A stretch of DNA of 64,000 nt from Allomyces macrogynus ATCC 38327 (Eukaryota > Blastocladiomycota > Blastocladiomycetes > Blastocladiales > Blastocladiaceae): assembly GCA_000151295.1 (NCBI GenBank), contig GG745341.1, positions 699,787-763,786 of the forward strand. The letters run 5' to 3'. Positions within the stretch are counted from its first letter, which is position 1. Each line of letters starts with the position of its first letter. Of the stretch, positions 33,801 to 45,963 are shown one piece after another. The notes beneath the pieces were generated by a model. It saw nothing but the letters and a program-made list of their open reading frames with translations. It had not been told where the DNA came from and searched no databases. Position numbers and translations under genes: made by a program.

Positions 33801-36800
33801 CGCGGAACGTGTCGAGCAGCTTGGCGTCGGCGCAAATCTCGACGACGTTGGGTTTCGCAAACGCGTTCTGCATGATCTTGCGCCACGACTTGTCGACGGT
33901 CGAAAACCGCTTGCTCTCGGTGGGTAGTTGCCGGACGATATCCTGCGACCCGAATATCGGCTCGAGGTACATCCACTGCCGCTGGCACATGGCCCACTCT
34001 TCGAGCACCTCTTGCATGACGCGCAGCTTGCCGTCCCACATGGTGATGCGCTCGGCAAACGGCTTCTTGAACGGCGAGAAGTTCATGCTCTGTGTCATGA
34101 CGATGTGGTCGTCGAGCAAACGCGTCACCTCGTCGGCGAGCTTCATGATGTAGGTGCCCGTTTCGCGGTAGGCCAGGACCTCAAGCTGCACGTTGCGCCA
34201 CTCACCCTCCATCTTGTCGAGCGCAGCCTCAATCGAGTACTCCTTGCCGGCCTCTTCGGCCACCTTGGAAATCATTTCGAGCCGGTCCATGAGCCGCATC
34301 TTCAAGATATCCGACAGCGTCGTGCCCGGCTTGGGGCACACGTCGACGCCGAGGTCATTCGACAGCCGCTCCCAGTGCCGGTCGCGCATGCCCGGGTTGC
34401 GGAACGCCTGAATGAGCGGCAGCGACGGCTTGAACTCCTCCATTTCGTCCTTGAGCTGTGTAGCGACGGCGAGGCACCCAGGTGAGTTCTTGAACGTCTT
34501 GACCGTCTTGAACATGGCGCGCCACGCGCCCATGAGGTTGCGCTCGACGTCCTCGGCGTTGAGGTCGAGAAACGATCCATGCAGCCACGCGCCCTTCCAC
34601 TTCATCCAGTCGCTCGCGCTGACCCACAGCGTGCGGTAGGGCTCAAAGTCCTTGACCATGAACGTGAGCTCGTCGTAGTTGGTCACCGGCAGCGCAAACA
34701 GCCGCTCGCGCGAATTGTAAAGCTGGGACAGCGCCTGCGCCTCATTGAGCTCGAGCGTGACGCGCTGCACTTCGGCAACAATCTCGGCGAGCTTGTTGAG
34801 ATCCGAGTGCCGCGCGAAATCGGAAATGACGCCAGCCAAATGGTGCAGTTTTTCCTTGAACAGATCCTGGTCCTGCTGCAAGTTGCGAATGAAGTTTTGC
34901 TCGTCGGTCATGAGCGCGTCCTCGGCGTGCTTGAGCAGCTTGTCGATCTGGTCGGGCCACCCGATCGCCGCCCATTTCGCCTTAAAGTCGTCGTTGGCGA
35001 GTTCGTACCGGTACTTGTCGAGCACGTTGAAGTCGTCGACCATGGCGTCGATCTTGTCGCGCAGTTCGGCCACCTGGTCCGGAATCGCCTTGAGGTACTC
35101 GCGCAACTCGCTGAGTTCCTCGGCCTTGAGTGGCTTTTCCTTGCACCTTGCCTGTATCTTGGCAAACGCGGCCGAGATCGCGAGCGCCGACTTGGCCGTG
35201 CGCCGCGCAAGCAGCTCCAAAATCGCCTTGGCCAAATCCTTCTTCAGGTCCTTACGCAGAATCTCACAATGCACCTGGAAGATGCCGAGCTGCGCCGGCG
35301 CGAGACTCTTATCGAGCTCCTCCCACTCGCGGTGGTACTGCGCCATGTCGCGCTCCATTTCTTCAACCGACTTGTTGGCGGCCTCGTACTCGGCAATAAA
35401 CTGCGCCACATCCACCTTGAGCAGCTTGAGGTGCGGGTCGAACGTGGCCAAGTGCGCGGTCAGCGTCGCGTGCATGGCCTTGAGGTGCGCGACGAGCTGG
35501 TCGCGGAACGCCGTGACGACCGGCTCGCTTTTGCCGACGCACGAGAGCAGCGGCTTGGTCGCCCAAAATAGGTGCGAGAGAACCATGGGTTCGACGTCCG
35601 GCACGCCCTCGAGCACAGCGAGCGCCTTATCGACGAGCCCCAAGATCGTACCTTCGACCTGGGCCCACGGGCAATCGTAAACGACGGCGCCGTCGCGGTA
35701 CATGAGTTCGAGGTGCAGCAGCGGCTTCTTCGGGTTCGGGTGGCCGAGCAGTGCGACGAGCGACTCGAGCGACATGAGCGTGAGCGTGCGCATCGAGTCC
35801 TCCATGAGAAACTTGACGGCGGTCATGAACGACTTGAGCTTCGACATGGTGTAGACCTCGAATTTGGTCACTTGGATATTGTACCACCCTTGCGTCACGT
35901 CCTTGAGCCCGGCCTGAATCGACGACTTGACGGCCTTGATCCACTCGTCGCGGATAAACGTCTTGACGCCCAGCACGTTCTGCACCTGCACCTGCTCAAA
36001 CTCCTCGATGCGCATCACCTTGGCCGCGTTCACGAGGTACATGTTCATGTCGAGCAGCTGGTGGCACACGAGCCGCACCGTACGCCACGTCGCAATCACT
36101 TGCAGCTTGGTTAAGAACGACTGGAACGCGAATTCGCGTCGCCGTTGCTCAAAGAGCGGGGCCGGATCGGCAGGCACGCGCGCCGGTCGTGGTGGCGGTG
36201 CCGGCGGCAGCGTCAGGTGCAAGTAGGTATACTTGTCGGCGTGCTTGCCGTGCAGCTCGGCGTCGAATATCAGCCGCTTCATGGCCTCGTGGTAGGCCTT
36301 TTTGCACTCGGCGCGAAGCGCGTCGCCAACGGCCTTGGCCGCGAGCTTGCCGAGGTGCGGCTGTCGCACGACGCTGCGCTCGACAATCTTATCGAGCGTC
36401 GGCGCGGGCAGGTCCGACGACTGCAGCGCTGGCATGCACTCGACGAACAGCGACAGATTCTGGAACACACATGGCCGTCAGCATTCATTGATTCGCGGGC
36501 GATCTTACGGAGGTGGAGACAACGCACCAGCAACGACATCGTCTCCTTGTGCAATTGCAGCGCCGACGCGATGCGGCGCACAAAGACGTGCGTGTCCTCG
36601 GCGAGAAAATGCAAAAATAGCCTGCAACAATGCGGCACGGTGAGCCTCGACAATCCGCGTCGTCGCGTCCATTCTCCGCAACGTACCTCGGAAGAAACGC
36701 CTCCACGGGCTCGTGCGCCAGCTCGTCGCCGTGACTGTTGACATGGTACTGCACGCGCCACAGCGCCGCCGCCGCGTCGTACCCCGTCATAACGACAGGC

Positions 36801-37597
36801 CGCCACGCGCCGGAAATAAGGGCGTTCCCCGGTACCGGAATCGCAGCCGGAATTACGGTCGTGCCGGCCTCGGCCTCGGTCGACCAGCCGCCCTTCTTGT
36901 AGAGCTGGATCGGCGACTTGTCCATGTTGAGCCACTCGCAGGCGTGGCGCGCCTCGTAGTCGGTGTTGTCAAAGACGTGCAATGGGATCGGGGTGATGAG
37001 GTCTAAACCGAGGCGCGCGTGAGCGGAACATAGACCAGAACGCCAGGAAAACCGAAGCGCAAGCGAACCTTGTGGTGAAATGCCATGGTCGTCGAGCATC
37101 GCTCCGATGTCCTGCGACGCAAACAGCCGCTTCTTGCGCTCAATCTCGATGCGGCGCGGCGTCTCGCCCGGGCGCGGCACGTACGGCCGAATCACTTTTG
37201 GCTCGAGCGCACTACTGGCTGTATCCGCCCCCGGCGCACCCGCAAAGAGCGCGCGTGACGATCCGTGTGGGCTCGCGTGTACGGCAGGTGCTTTCCACTG
37301 CGCAGCGCGCGCCATGCCGCCAGCTCGTCGCTCGGCCTGTGCGAGGAGGCCATTGGCGCCGGGCGCATCGCCGTCGAGGTCGAGCGAGGAAGATGCCGAC
37401 AAGAGTTCCGTCTCGCGCACGGGGAAAGGGCCGACAATTGGTACGGCGGGTAGCACGGCATGCGATGCGCGAATGGTGGTGTAGGCGCTGGGACCGATGG
37501 CGCCGCCCGCGCCGCCGGCGGGCAGTGCCGGTTTCTTGAGCGGGCCGAGAAGCGGGTGGGGCTTGCGCTTGGTGGCAAGTGCGCCATTGATATGCAT
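24850..37597 (-). CDS. DNAH1: Axonemal dynein heavy chain 1 (DNAH1-type inner-arm motor)
   Basis: Six exons: 37597-37069, 37002-36687, 36621-36528, 36459-31011, 30942-29532 and 29443 to the end, about 4,100 residues (family about 4,200). Phases agree at every join and introns are 65-88 bp. The N-terminus ([35 protein letters not shown]) is characteristic of DNAH1. Then come the stem and linker, AAA1 P-loop [14 protein letters not shown] with [12 protein letters not shown]2 [17 protein letters not shown]3 GPTGTGKS with IFIDDLNMP, and AAA4 GVGGSGRQ. The stalk and microtubule-binding tip follow ([20 protein letters not shown]), then AAA5/6 and the C-terminus [20 protein letters not shown] one-base insertion at 30030-30033 breaks AAA4. 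Three more indels in the last 100 bp (24971, 24926 and about 24912) break the HWIKR tail, so the true stop is uncertain. The product powers the flagellar beat of zoospores. Confidence 0.92.
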
Positions 37598-37950
37598 GGC
37601 GGATTTGGCTGGGCGTTGGTGAGATTGCAGGCAGAATGGGTGCCGGGAAATGCGGTCGAGATCAGCAGGCGCGCGCGCGGGTGAACAGGGGTGGGTAGCG
37701 GGGAGCTCCTGCAGCAAAATGGGGCGGATCGGCGTTGAATGCGCCGAGTAGGGCCGGTTCGTGCGGCCGGAATCCAGGAGAAGCGACTGGCCGCGGTGGA
37801 GAAGTTGTCTCCTCGGAGCTGATCGGCGGAAATGGACCAAGACGCGGTCACGTGCCGATCAAGACGTCTCGTGCCATTCCGCTAAACGCTGCAGACGGTC
37901 GCCGACATCCCAAAGCGAGATGTACATGCCATTTGCCCTGTAGCTCTCAA

Positions 37951-37998
37951 CGACGGTGCGACGGTGCGACGGTGCGACGGCGCGACGGCGCAACGGCG
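37951..37998. repeat. 8-bp tandem repeat, six copies
   Basis: Six consecutive units CGACGGTG/CGACGGCG/CAACGGCG between the DNAH1 start and the cyclophilin 3' end. Units differ only by T/C and G/A changes at fixed positions. It is a minisatellite in intergenic DNA with no coding sense. Confidence 0.8.
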
Positions 37999-38296
37999 CG
38001 ATGCGCCACGAAGCCTTGCGACGGAGATGTCGCGATGAGACCCCGGCCCCCAGCATGCTCGCACCACGACAAGGCACACATTCACCCGACGAAAAAATCG
38101 ATTACATATTGCCTATTCACCCCCATCACTCAAGACTCCCTCACATACCGGGTCAACCCACGCCCTTTGATCTCGCGTCCCTCGGGGTCGGTGCGGCGCG
38201 CACTGACGCGCGCCGGGTTCCACCATCAAATGACCCGCGCGCCCCCCACCGCGGGTCCCATTCCGGTTCCCAAACGGCCGGCCGTACACGTCCTTG

Positions 38297-38396
38297 NNNN
38301 NNNNNNNNNNNNNNNNNNNNNNNNNNNNNNNNNNNNNNNNNNNNNNNNNNNNNNNNNNNNNNNNNNNNNNNNNNNNNNNNNNNNNNNNNNNNNNNN
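38297..38396. other. Assembly gap, 100 N
   Basis: Exactly 100 N. It removes the 3' end of the cyclophilin gene. Confidence 0.99.
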
Positions 38397-39271
38397 CGGC
38401 GCGACTGGCGCTTCCTGCGGCGGTCCTTGGCCGTTGTCGCTGTCGCTGTCACTGTCAGACGACGAGGAAGCAGACGAGGGGGAGTCGGTGGAGGAGGACC
38501 GCCGGCGCGACCGCTTCGACTTCGACAACTTGGCCGACTTCTTGGCGTCCGAGCGGTGCACCATTTCGAGCTCGCCGCAATGCACAATGCGGACGTCCTG
38601 CACGGGCCGGTCGTTGTCGTCGACGTCGACAGCCTCGACCTGTCGCACGACTTCGATTCCCTTGACGACGCGGCCAAAGACAACGTGCTTGCCGTCGAGA
38701 TGCGGCGTGTCTCCCGTTCTACACATCCGCGTCAATCAGTCACCGCGCACTTGCTTCTTCTCCACCACCCATCAGCACCCGCACATACGTGATAAAAAAC
38801 TGCGAAGACGCCGTATTATCGCCGCGGTTGGCCATGGACAAGCAAAACGGGAAATGCTTCATCTCGAGACCCGCCGGCTCGTCCTGCATCGTGCGGCCGT
38901 AAATCGACTCGCCGCCCGTGCCATTGCCGCTTACAAAGTCGCCGCCTTGGATGCAAAACTCTTGGATTACGCGGTGGAAGACACTGCCCTTGTAATGCAA
39001 CAGATTGCCCGAAACGGCGCCGATGCCGCGCTCGCCCGTGCACAGCGCGCGGAAATTCTCGGCGGTTTGCGGGACCTTGTCGGCAAACAGCTCAATGATG
39101 ATGCGGCCTGGTTGTCGGGAAGTTAAAAAAAGGGGTGGAGTTGATCAGAGACTGGCTGCCGAGCAGTCGCAAGAGGCAGACGGCCCGTTGGTCGGCCAAC
39201 GGGTTTGAGAAGATTGGCCGCGGACCGACAGTGCCGTTGACGTCGACGTCGAGGAAGACTCGTGGGTTCAT
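38397..39271 (-). CDS. Cyclophilin-type peptidyl-prolyl isomerase with RS-like tail (3' end in gap)
   Basis: Three exons: 39271-39226, 39107-38789 and 38718 into the gap; introns 118 and 70 bp, with donors GTCCGC and GTATGT, phases 1 and 2. The spliced protein has the whole cyclophilin fold: [33 protein letters not shown], the catalytic [16 protein letters not shown] (active-site Arg), [17 protein letters not shown] and [14 protein letters not shown]. His stands where human CypA has Trp121, as in the larger SR-cyclophilins and Cyp40, which bind cyclosporin weakly. After the fold comes a basic and Ser/Asp-rich tail ([17 protein letters not shown], then a DSDSDSD run) that enters the gap, suggesting a nuclear SR-cyclophilin (PPIG/CYP-RS class) working near spliceosomes. 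Start ATG 39271 begins the fold directly. Confidence 0.87.
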
Positions 39272-39785
39272 GATTGCAGCAACGAGATAGCAATGCAGCG
39301 AGTCAGGTCTTGCAGCGGATGTTGCTGTTCCGTCTCCAAAGTTGTCACGGCTGACGGCAGATGTGTACGCCAAGGCAAACCTGCTTAATGGACAAATGAC
39401 CAGCCAAACTGTTCATTGCGACAGAGTCCTTGCTCTCTCCCTCCCCATCCTCCCTGCACCCTTCGCATTTCGTTTCTCACGCGTGGGCCATGACGCCGCG
39501 CGGCCGTCCTTGACCGCGCGGCCTCCTCGCGCGATCCGCAGCTTTGGCCCCTCCAGCTGCCGACGTGCTGTCCACGCTTCACGACCGCGATTGCTCCAGC
39601 AAACGACCTGCCCGACGCTAAAAACCAGCCAATTTGCAAGTGCCAGCGCGCGCGTAACACTCTCCACCTTGCCGCGCCCGCGCCGAATGTACTCGACCTG
39701 TCGTCTCCTCGACGACCTGGACGCGCCGCACCGGCTCGCGAGTCGCGGTCTCGGCAGTGCGCCGTATCTAGCTTCAAGGCGCACT
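39272..39785. promoter_or_regulatory. Shared divergent promoter, cyclophilin (-) and TBC protein (+)
   Basis: The two genes are transcribed away from each other, with about 515 bp between the chosen start codons. No TATA box was found. The TBC frame stays open leftwards, so part may be 5' coding sequence or UTR (an in-frame ATG lies near 39687). Confidence 0.35.
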
Positions 39786-41199
39786 ATGGACGAACCCATT
39801 GGGTCGCCGACGAGCGTGCGATCCGCAGCTGGCGACGACCGCGCGGCCGAGCTCGACGAGACGCTGATGCAGTGGATTGCGGTGCTCAAGGACTGGGAGC
39901 TCGTGCGCGACCAGGCCGAGACGGACCGCGGCAAGCGCGCCGTGTTGAAGAAGATTGTGGAAATGTGTCCGAATGGCGTACCCAACGAAATTCGTATGAT
40001 TGCACCTTGCTCGAGGAGAGTGGACGGAATTTGACGCTGGGTCGCGATAGGTCCGGTCGTTTGGCAAAAGGTGCTCGACGTCGACAAGTACCGCAAGCCG
40101 GGATTGTTTGACGAGCTCGTGGCCCGCGCACCGTTGCCGATTTACGACCAGATTGAGAAGGATATTGGGCGGACCTACCCGCACCACGGTACGCGCGCTC
40201 TGCGGTCGGTGATATCTGGGGCTCGAGCTGATTTCGGTCATGCATGGTTTCTAGTGATGTTCAAGGACCCGAGCTCGTCAGGGTGCGCACGACGTGATCC
40301 TCGCTCGACCCGAGCGTTTGCAACGCTGACCACTGCGCCCACCCATTTCTCCTGCTCTCGCTCGCCAGCCAGGCCCAACTCGCGTCGGTTCTCAAAGCCT
40401 ACGCGCAGTTCAACCCGCAAGTCGGCTACACGCAGGGGATGAACTTCATCACGGGCTTACTTTTGCTGCACATGCCGCCGGAGGTCCGTCTGCCTCCTCC
40501 CCACCCTTTTGATCTTTCCACTACATTCTGGCCCTTCTCCACCATCCCGATCCGTCTCCACCGATTCTGACCCTTCTCCACCCCACCCGCAGGAAGCCTT
40601 CTTCACGCTCGTTGCGCTCATGGCGTCGCACCGGTTCCCGCACCACGACGCATCGCTGCAATCTTTACACGTCTCGATCCAAGTCTTCGACGACTTGGTC
40701 GCACACCACCTGCCGAAACTCTACGCGCGGCTCACCGAGCAACACGTCTCAGCCATCACCTACTTGCCGCGGTGGTGGATGTCCGGGTGGGACATCTGCC
40801 CGTGGGGCTGCCGCGTGCGCGTCTGGGACTGCGTTATGTCCGAAGGGTACGCAGCATTCCATCGTGCGTCGTTGGCGATTTTGGCGTGCGTGCAAGGTAC
40901 CGCTCTGCTCTCCCCCGACCACGTATTTGCGAATTGACGGCTGATCGGGGTGCGTTGTAGACCACGTCATGCACACGCATGAGTCGGAAGTGCTTGACGT
41001 GCTGCTGCACCCGCTCGCACGCGACCTGCAGCCAGCGCTGTTCTCGGCACAGTACCGCGCGCTTTCATCGGTCACGGCCGCACGAATCGACCGGCTGCAC
41101 GCTAAGTACGACCCGCCCAAGGCCGTGCTCGTCGCGCCGGCGCCGCTGGATGCTGGCGGGCTGGTCGCGCGGCTTCTCAATACATTTCGGAAGAAATGA
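39786..41199 (+). CDS. TBC domain Rab GTPase-activating protein
   Basis: Six exons: 39786-39993, 40051-40188, 40255-40282, 40369-40483, 40593-40896 and 40961-41199; every join keeps phase, and one exon is only 28 bp. The protein, about 340 residues, is essentially a TBC domain: PVVWQKVLDVDKYRK, the arginine finger in IEKDIGRTYP, MFKDPSSSGQAQLASVLKAY, the glutamine finger in VGYTQGMNFITGLLLLHMPP, AFFTLVALMASHRF, and VRVWDCVMSEGYAAFHRASL. Both catalytic fingers are intact, so it should accelerate GTP hydrolysis on a Rab. The layout is that of a compact TBC1D6/GRTP1-like or Gyp-type GAP; the target Rab cannot be inferred. The C-terminus ends soon after the domain. ATG 39786 is the nearest start to the conserved region; 39687 is an alternative. 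Confidence 0.87.
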
Positions 41200-41490
41200 C
41201 GATGAGCCAACACGTCACGATTCATGTCCACCGAGCCGACGCCCATGATCATCTGCGACTTTCACATCGCGATGCTGTTCATGCACGGACGCAAGGGCCG
41301 GATGGGCGGGCAGCGTCATCATCATTCTAGGTGTGGAAGTACACACTATTGACGATTCATTACAAGAGGACGCGCAAAACCAAACCAACCGAAAGGGCCA
41401 CACACCCAAATGCCAACCCAAACCAAGACATAAAAATACCTAGCAAGTGAGATTCAAAAGAAAACAAAAACCAAATCCAAACCCCAACAC
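41200..41490. other. Convergent 3' flanks of TBC and C2H2 genes
   Basis: About 290 bp between two convergent stop codons; the second half is AT-rich with A-tracts, as expected for polyadenylation regions. No other feature seen. Confidence 0.5.
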
Positions 41491-43852
41491 TCACACCTCC
41501 TGTTTCAGCGCGACCTCCCCGTCCGTTCCCGGCGCGGGCGTCCCAGCTTGCTCCTCGCCGTTCTCCACCGGGAACCGCGCATGCGCGACCAGCGGCGACG
41601 GCGCGTGCTGCCCCGCACCGTTCGCCAAATGCGCGAACATGGGCTGCGGCGACGCCGTCGCGTGCTGCGATGGCATTGGCGCGTACCCCGGGTGCGGCGA
41701 CGGCTGCATCGGCGCGTACCCCGGCTGCGGCGACGGCGCGTGACTGACGGGCAGCGACGCGTACGCCAATTGCGGCGAGTTGTACCGCTGTTGCTGCTGC
41801 TGTTGCTGGTGGACGAGGTGCGCGTGGGTTGCCGGCATGTACTGGCCCGCCGCGTAATGCTGCTGCTGCTGCTGCTGCTGCTGCGGTGGTGCGTGCGGGT
41901 GGTGCGGCTGGAACTCGTGCTGGTGCGGCTGCACGAACTGCGGCGGCGGCTGCGTGTGCGGCGGCGGCGGCGGGGGCGCGTGGTGCGCGTAGACGTGGTG
42001 GTGCCCCGGATGCCCGGCCTGCCCGTTGGCCGCCGGCGCGTACAGGAGCACCTGCTGCGGCTGTTGGGTGTGTGCCGGCGGGTAATGTTGCGGGGGCGGC
42101 GGTGCCGACCCCTGTGCGGCGGCGGCGGCGGCAGCAGCCGCGTCGCGTGCGGCCTGTGCGGCCTGAGCCTGTGCCTGTGCCTGGTAGAATGCGGTGGCCA
42201 TGGCGGCGGCAACGGCGGCGGGCGCCGCCGGTCCCGAGTGGCAGGGACGACGCCAGAGACACAGGCTTCGACCTTGACGTGCCGCCGCAGCGCGTCGGAC
42301 CGCGAGAACCCGCTTGTCGCAGCGCGGGCAGACGTAGGGCTTCAGGCCCGAGTGCAGGCGCTGGTGCCGCCGCTAGATGGGTGGAGGTCAGTTTGAGGCA
42401 ACGAGTCGCGGACGACATGATTAAGTAAAACACGAACCAAGTCGTGGTTACGGCGGAACGCGGCCGAGCAGTCCTCGTGGTCGCACTTGTAAGGTTTATC
42501 GTCCGAGTGAATCAAGAGATGCGACTAGAACAGGTGGTGGTCGAAAGAATGCGTGGGCAAAGTTGCGGTCAGTCGGTCGGTCATGTGGCCACGATTGATG
42601 GTCTGACTGATCGGCGCGTGCCGTACCTTCAGGTTGTGGTTGCGCTGAAACACTTTACCGCACCCTGGGTGCGGGCACGGGTACTCTTGCTGCGAGCTGC
42701 CGCCCGGACTGCTACTGCCGCCGTTCTGCTTTTGCTCCTGTTTCACGGGCGTGCCCGCCGACGACGCGGGCCGTGCGGGTGTCATGGCGGGGCTCGCGTG
42801 CGACAGCGCCGGACTCGAGTGCGCGGCTGGCTTGGACTCGTGCGGCGGCGCGTGCGCCGGGTCAAGGTGCGAGATGGCGGGCGACGGGTAGAGATCTGAC
42901 GTTGCCAGTGAAACACAACGAGTGAGTGTGAGTCCATCCATGGCCCTGAGTGACAAATTTGGGAGTGCGCGCGTGTTAATGACGTACCGCCCGTCGACAT
43001 CTGCTGCATCCCCGACTGCGGCGGCGGCGGCATTGGCTGCTGCGCGAGCACGAGCCGCGGCATGCCGTTCTCGATCGCGTGGTGTGGTGCTGGGTACGCC
43101 AGCATCGCCGGCGCGTGGTGCGGATGCGTTGTACCAACCGGGTGCATCAGCGGCAGCGTCGAATCCGGTACATGTTGCGGGTGCTGCTGCTGGTGCGGGT
43201 GCGGGTTCTGGTGTGGATGGAAGTGCGCCGGCGGCAGCGACGCACGGCGGTGTTGCACCTGCAGCTGCTGCGAGAGCGTGAGCAAGTGGTGACCCGGCGG
43301 CATACTATGCGGCGGCAACTGCTGCTGCGGTACGGGCGGGGGCGTGCTCGTCAGCGCACCCGGTGCGGTTGCGACGGTCGCGACCGAGGACCGGCGCGAC
43401 GAGGCTGCAACGGCCGCGGCCGAGTGGGCGTGTGCGTGGTTGAGGATGGAGAGCAGGCCCATGGGCAACGAGGTCGCGGGAACGGCAGGCGTGGCCGAGG
43501 CCGACGTGGCCATCGAGGCCGGCGGCAGCATGATGTTATCAGCATGGGCACCGGGCAGCAGCATGGAGGTGGTCGGTGGGGCGGCAACAGCGGCACTCAC
43601 GCTAGGCCCGGTGTTGTTCGGCACGCCCGGCTCGTGCTTGACGGCCACCGCGTCGCCCGCCGGTGCGTACATGGCGTGCAGCACGTCGGCTGCAGCGGCC
43701 GCGACCGTGGCCGGGGTCGTCGCTGCGGCTGCCGCGGCAGAGGCAGCGGCAGCAGCGTAGTGCGCGGTCGCCGAGTCGGCGTCCGAGGCCAGGCTCGCGG
43801 CAGACCCGCGGCGGTGCGGTATAAGCGTGGACAGTTGCGCGAGCTGGTCCAT
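41491..43852 (-). CDS. C2H2 zinc-finger transcription factor with polyAla/polyGln regions
   Basis: Exons 43852-42988, 42895-42627, 42524-42438 and 42372 to 41491 (the last may contain a further intron ending near 42180). Introns of 92, 102 and 65 bp have donors GTACGT, GTACGG and GTTCGT and matching phases. The first 380 or so residues are Ala-, Pro- and His-rich with short hydrophobic islands (LPMGLLSILNHAHAH). Three fingers follow: CPHPGCGKVFQRNHNLKSHLLIH, spread over an intron, CDHEDCSAAFRRNHDLRRHQRLH, over another intron, and CPRCDKRFSRSDALRRH ending in VEAC. Finger 3 reads only if one G of a GGG at 42309-42311 is dropped. The C-terminal 230 residues are Gln/Pro/His-rich with two CAG runs and look like an activation region. 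Finger spacing recalls fungal Crz1/Azf1-type regulators, but no target is inferred. Confidence 0.8.
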
Positions 43853-45186
43853 GGTGGAGTCGGTCGTGGTCGCGGTCGAGAACGACGAGAACGGGATTGT
43901 GCGACGCTGTTCAGGCGGGGGTCGGCTTCGCGGCGGCGAGCGGGGCGCCCGGCGGCTTTAGGCGGCAGGTGCAGGCGAGGCGCGGCGGGCTTGCAAGGGA
44001 GAGAGAGCCGAATGCTGCAGCGTGCACGCGGAGGCGTTGTTGGTTGTTCGCTGCGATGGTTTGGTCCTGCCGGTCGATGGCTCCGGTCGGCCGACGGGAT
44101 ACTGGAGGCTTGGAGCGAACCTTGGCTATTTTCGCGATATATTGTGCTGCGGGTCGGCGCACAACAACAACATGTGCGCGCGACAAATGAGAAGAGCCAG
44201 TCGGGGGGTGTTGCACGCCTCGGCATGGGCGGGGCGCCGTGCAATCGATCGCATGGAATGCCGGTCGAAGCGCCTGGTCAGAGGTCGTCGTCAGCACTGC
44301 TCCGGTGCATGCACGACGTTCTCGTTGTTGTGGGCGGCGTTGGTGGTTTTGGGGTGTGGTGGGGGGTGCCCGTCTTAGTCGTTGTCGAGCCTGGTAGGTT
44401 TGCCCGCTCGCTGGTGGTTGGTCGCCCATGGATGGATCGCACACGGACCATGACGCATGACGGGACTTCCAGGCCCCTGGATCATCCGCGCGTAAGCGGA
44501 AGTTACCTGCGCATCGCTCTTAGCCGGCAAGCCACAGACAAGGCGGCACAAGCTGCACCAAGCCTCCGCAAGCCTCATCGAAGCAGGAGCACGTGTGCAC
44601 CTTCGCGCTCACCGCGCCACTCGCATGCGCGCAGTCATGACAGCTTTGACACGGGCGTAATGAAACAATTGCATTCCAAGTAATTTCCATTCGATTCGTC
44701 ATTCCTCATCGCATACCGCACCACTCAATACGTTCTCCACCACCCACGCCTCTTGATCCCGTCGTCGACGACGACAACCTTGACCACCGCTCCGCCCGTC
44801 CACTTGCTGCATTGTCCTCGCCTCTACGTGCTGATTACGCTCCCCCCAACCAACTGCTCCTGATCGCGCCATTTCCCGCGAGTACCGCGCCCCCTTGAGC
44901 GCGCCCGCACTCTTCTTGGCATCCACCTCCTGTCGCTCTCCCGCCAACCCCCCTTTGTGCCTCTCAACCCCCCTTTGTGCCTCTTGCTCGCCCGACCCGG
45001 CTCCCGCAACCCTGCTCGGCAGACCACAACGCGCCGCGCATTGCCCACGCTCTTAGACCGACGCTAGACACTGTCGTTGCTGCCCGGCGCGCAGGCCGCG
45101 CCGTTCTGACTGATCGCATAGGCCGCGCCGTCCTGTTCGATCGCGCACCGATCGTGTTCCTTGCTGCTCCTCGACAAAACGCGACC
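43853..45186. promoter_or_regulatory. Long divergent upstream region, C2H2 factor (-) and secreted protein (+)
   Basis: About 1.3 kb between divergent start codons with no supported gene; frames on both strands are overlapping and low complexity. It probably holds both promoters. A pyrimidine-rich block on the plus strand from about 44690 to 45060, just before the secreted-protein ATG, may be a promoter or 5' UTR. Confidence 0.35.
44945..44984. repeat. 20-bp perfect direct repeat, two copies
   Basis: CAACCCCCCTTTGTGCCTCT occurs twice in tandem without mismatch, about 200 bp upstream of the secreted-protein start, in the C/T-rich promoter block. Confidence 0.9.
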
Positions 45187-45963
45187 ATGGCGTCCCGGCA
45201 CGCCCTCGCCGCGCTGGCGCTGGCCCTTGCCTTGTCCCTCGCTCTCATTGCTACCGCGCCGGTCGCGCACGCCGCCCCGCTCCCAGCCGACAACCCGTCG
45301 CCCGCCATCATCTTTTCGCGGCCAGCACTCGTCGCCGTCGCACCGCCCCCACTCGCCGCGCACGCGACGAACCGCGACGTGCCGCCGCTCAAGCGATTGC
45401 CCGACTTCCAGGCCAAGCACCCGCTCGGCGCACCAAGGTCGGCCGACCAGGTGCATGTGCGTCCCATTGCGGTGCCCAACCGCAACGTACCCGTGGGCGT
45501 CATCTCGGCGCGCGACATTCTCGCGCCGTCACACGCGCCGGCGATTGCGGCCGCTCCGAAGCGCGGCGGTGGCGGGTCATTGTTGTGGAACGCGCTCTCG
45601 GCGCGGTTCCAGGCGCCGTGCCAGCGGCAGCGTGCCGTGCGTGCCGCAGCCGCGGGAAGGACGGGGTCGATGCTGATGCATGCCGTGTACGGCTCTGGGC
45701 GTGCACATTTGCGGAGAGAGTGATTCCACGCTGACGTTCGGTTTTTTTTTTTTTTTTTTTTTTTTTGTTTTTGTTTTTTGTTTCGCCATAGCGACGCGGC
45801 GGACCACACGGCCGCGAGTGCAAGCGCATCCCCCGCAGCATCGTGCGACGCGGACGCGCCGCTGGCCCCACCGGCGGCACCGCACCTCGACGAGTTGCTG
45901 GCCGAAGCTTTGAAGGAGGCGACGCTCGTGTTCACCAAGCCGCGCGTACGCGTGGAACTGTAG
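45187..45963 (+). CDS. Small secreted or vesicle protein, unknown
   Basis: Two exons, 45187-45686 and 45792-45963, about 223 residues. The ATG at 45187 opens a textbook signal peptide: MASRHALAALALALALSLAL ending in AHA-A. The rest is Ala/Pro-rich with a few ordered stretches (VPPLKRLPDFQAKHPLG, VPVGVISARDILAP) and a C-terminal helix (LDELLAEALKEATLVFTK). The 105-bp intron (GTACGG..CATAG, phase 2) contains a 25-T tract at 45742-45766; the acceptor is strong. Reading on without splicing gives a nearby stop at 45721, so an unspliced shorter form is the alternative. I do not recognise the family. No membrane span follows the signal peptide, so secretion or residence in the secretory pathway is the simplest reading. 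Confidence 0.55.

Noticed and set aside
24850..42311. Programmed +1 frameshifting, since several genes need one base skipped
   Set aside because: The sites are ordinary short homopolymers without a shared slippery motif, and three of them cluster beside a gap. Draft sequencing error explains them better.
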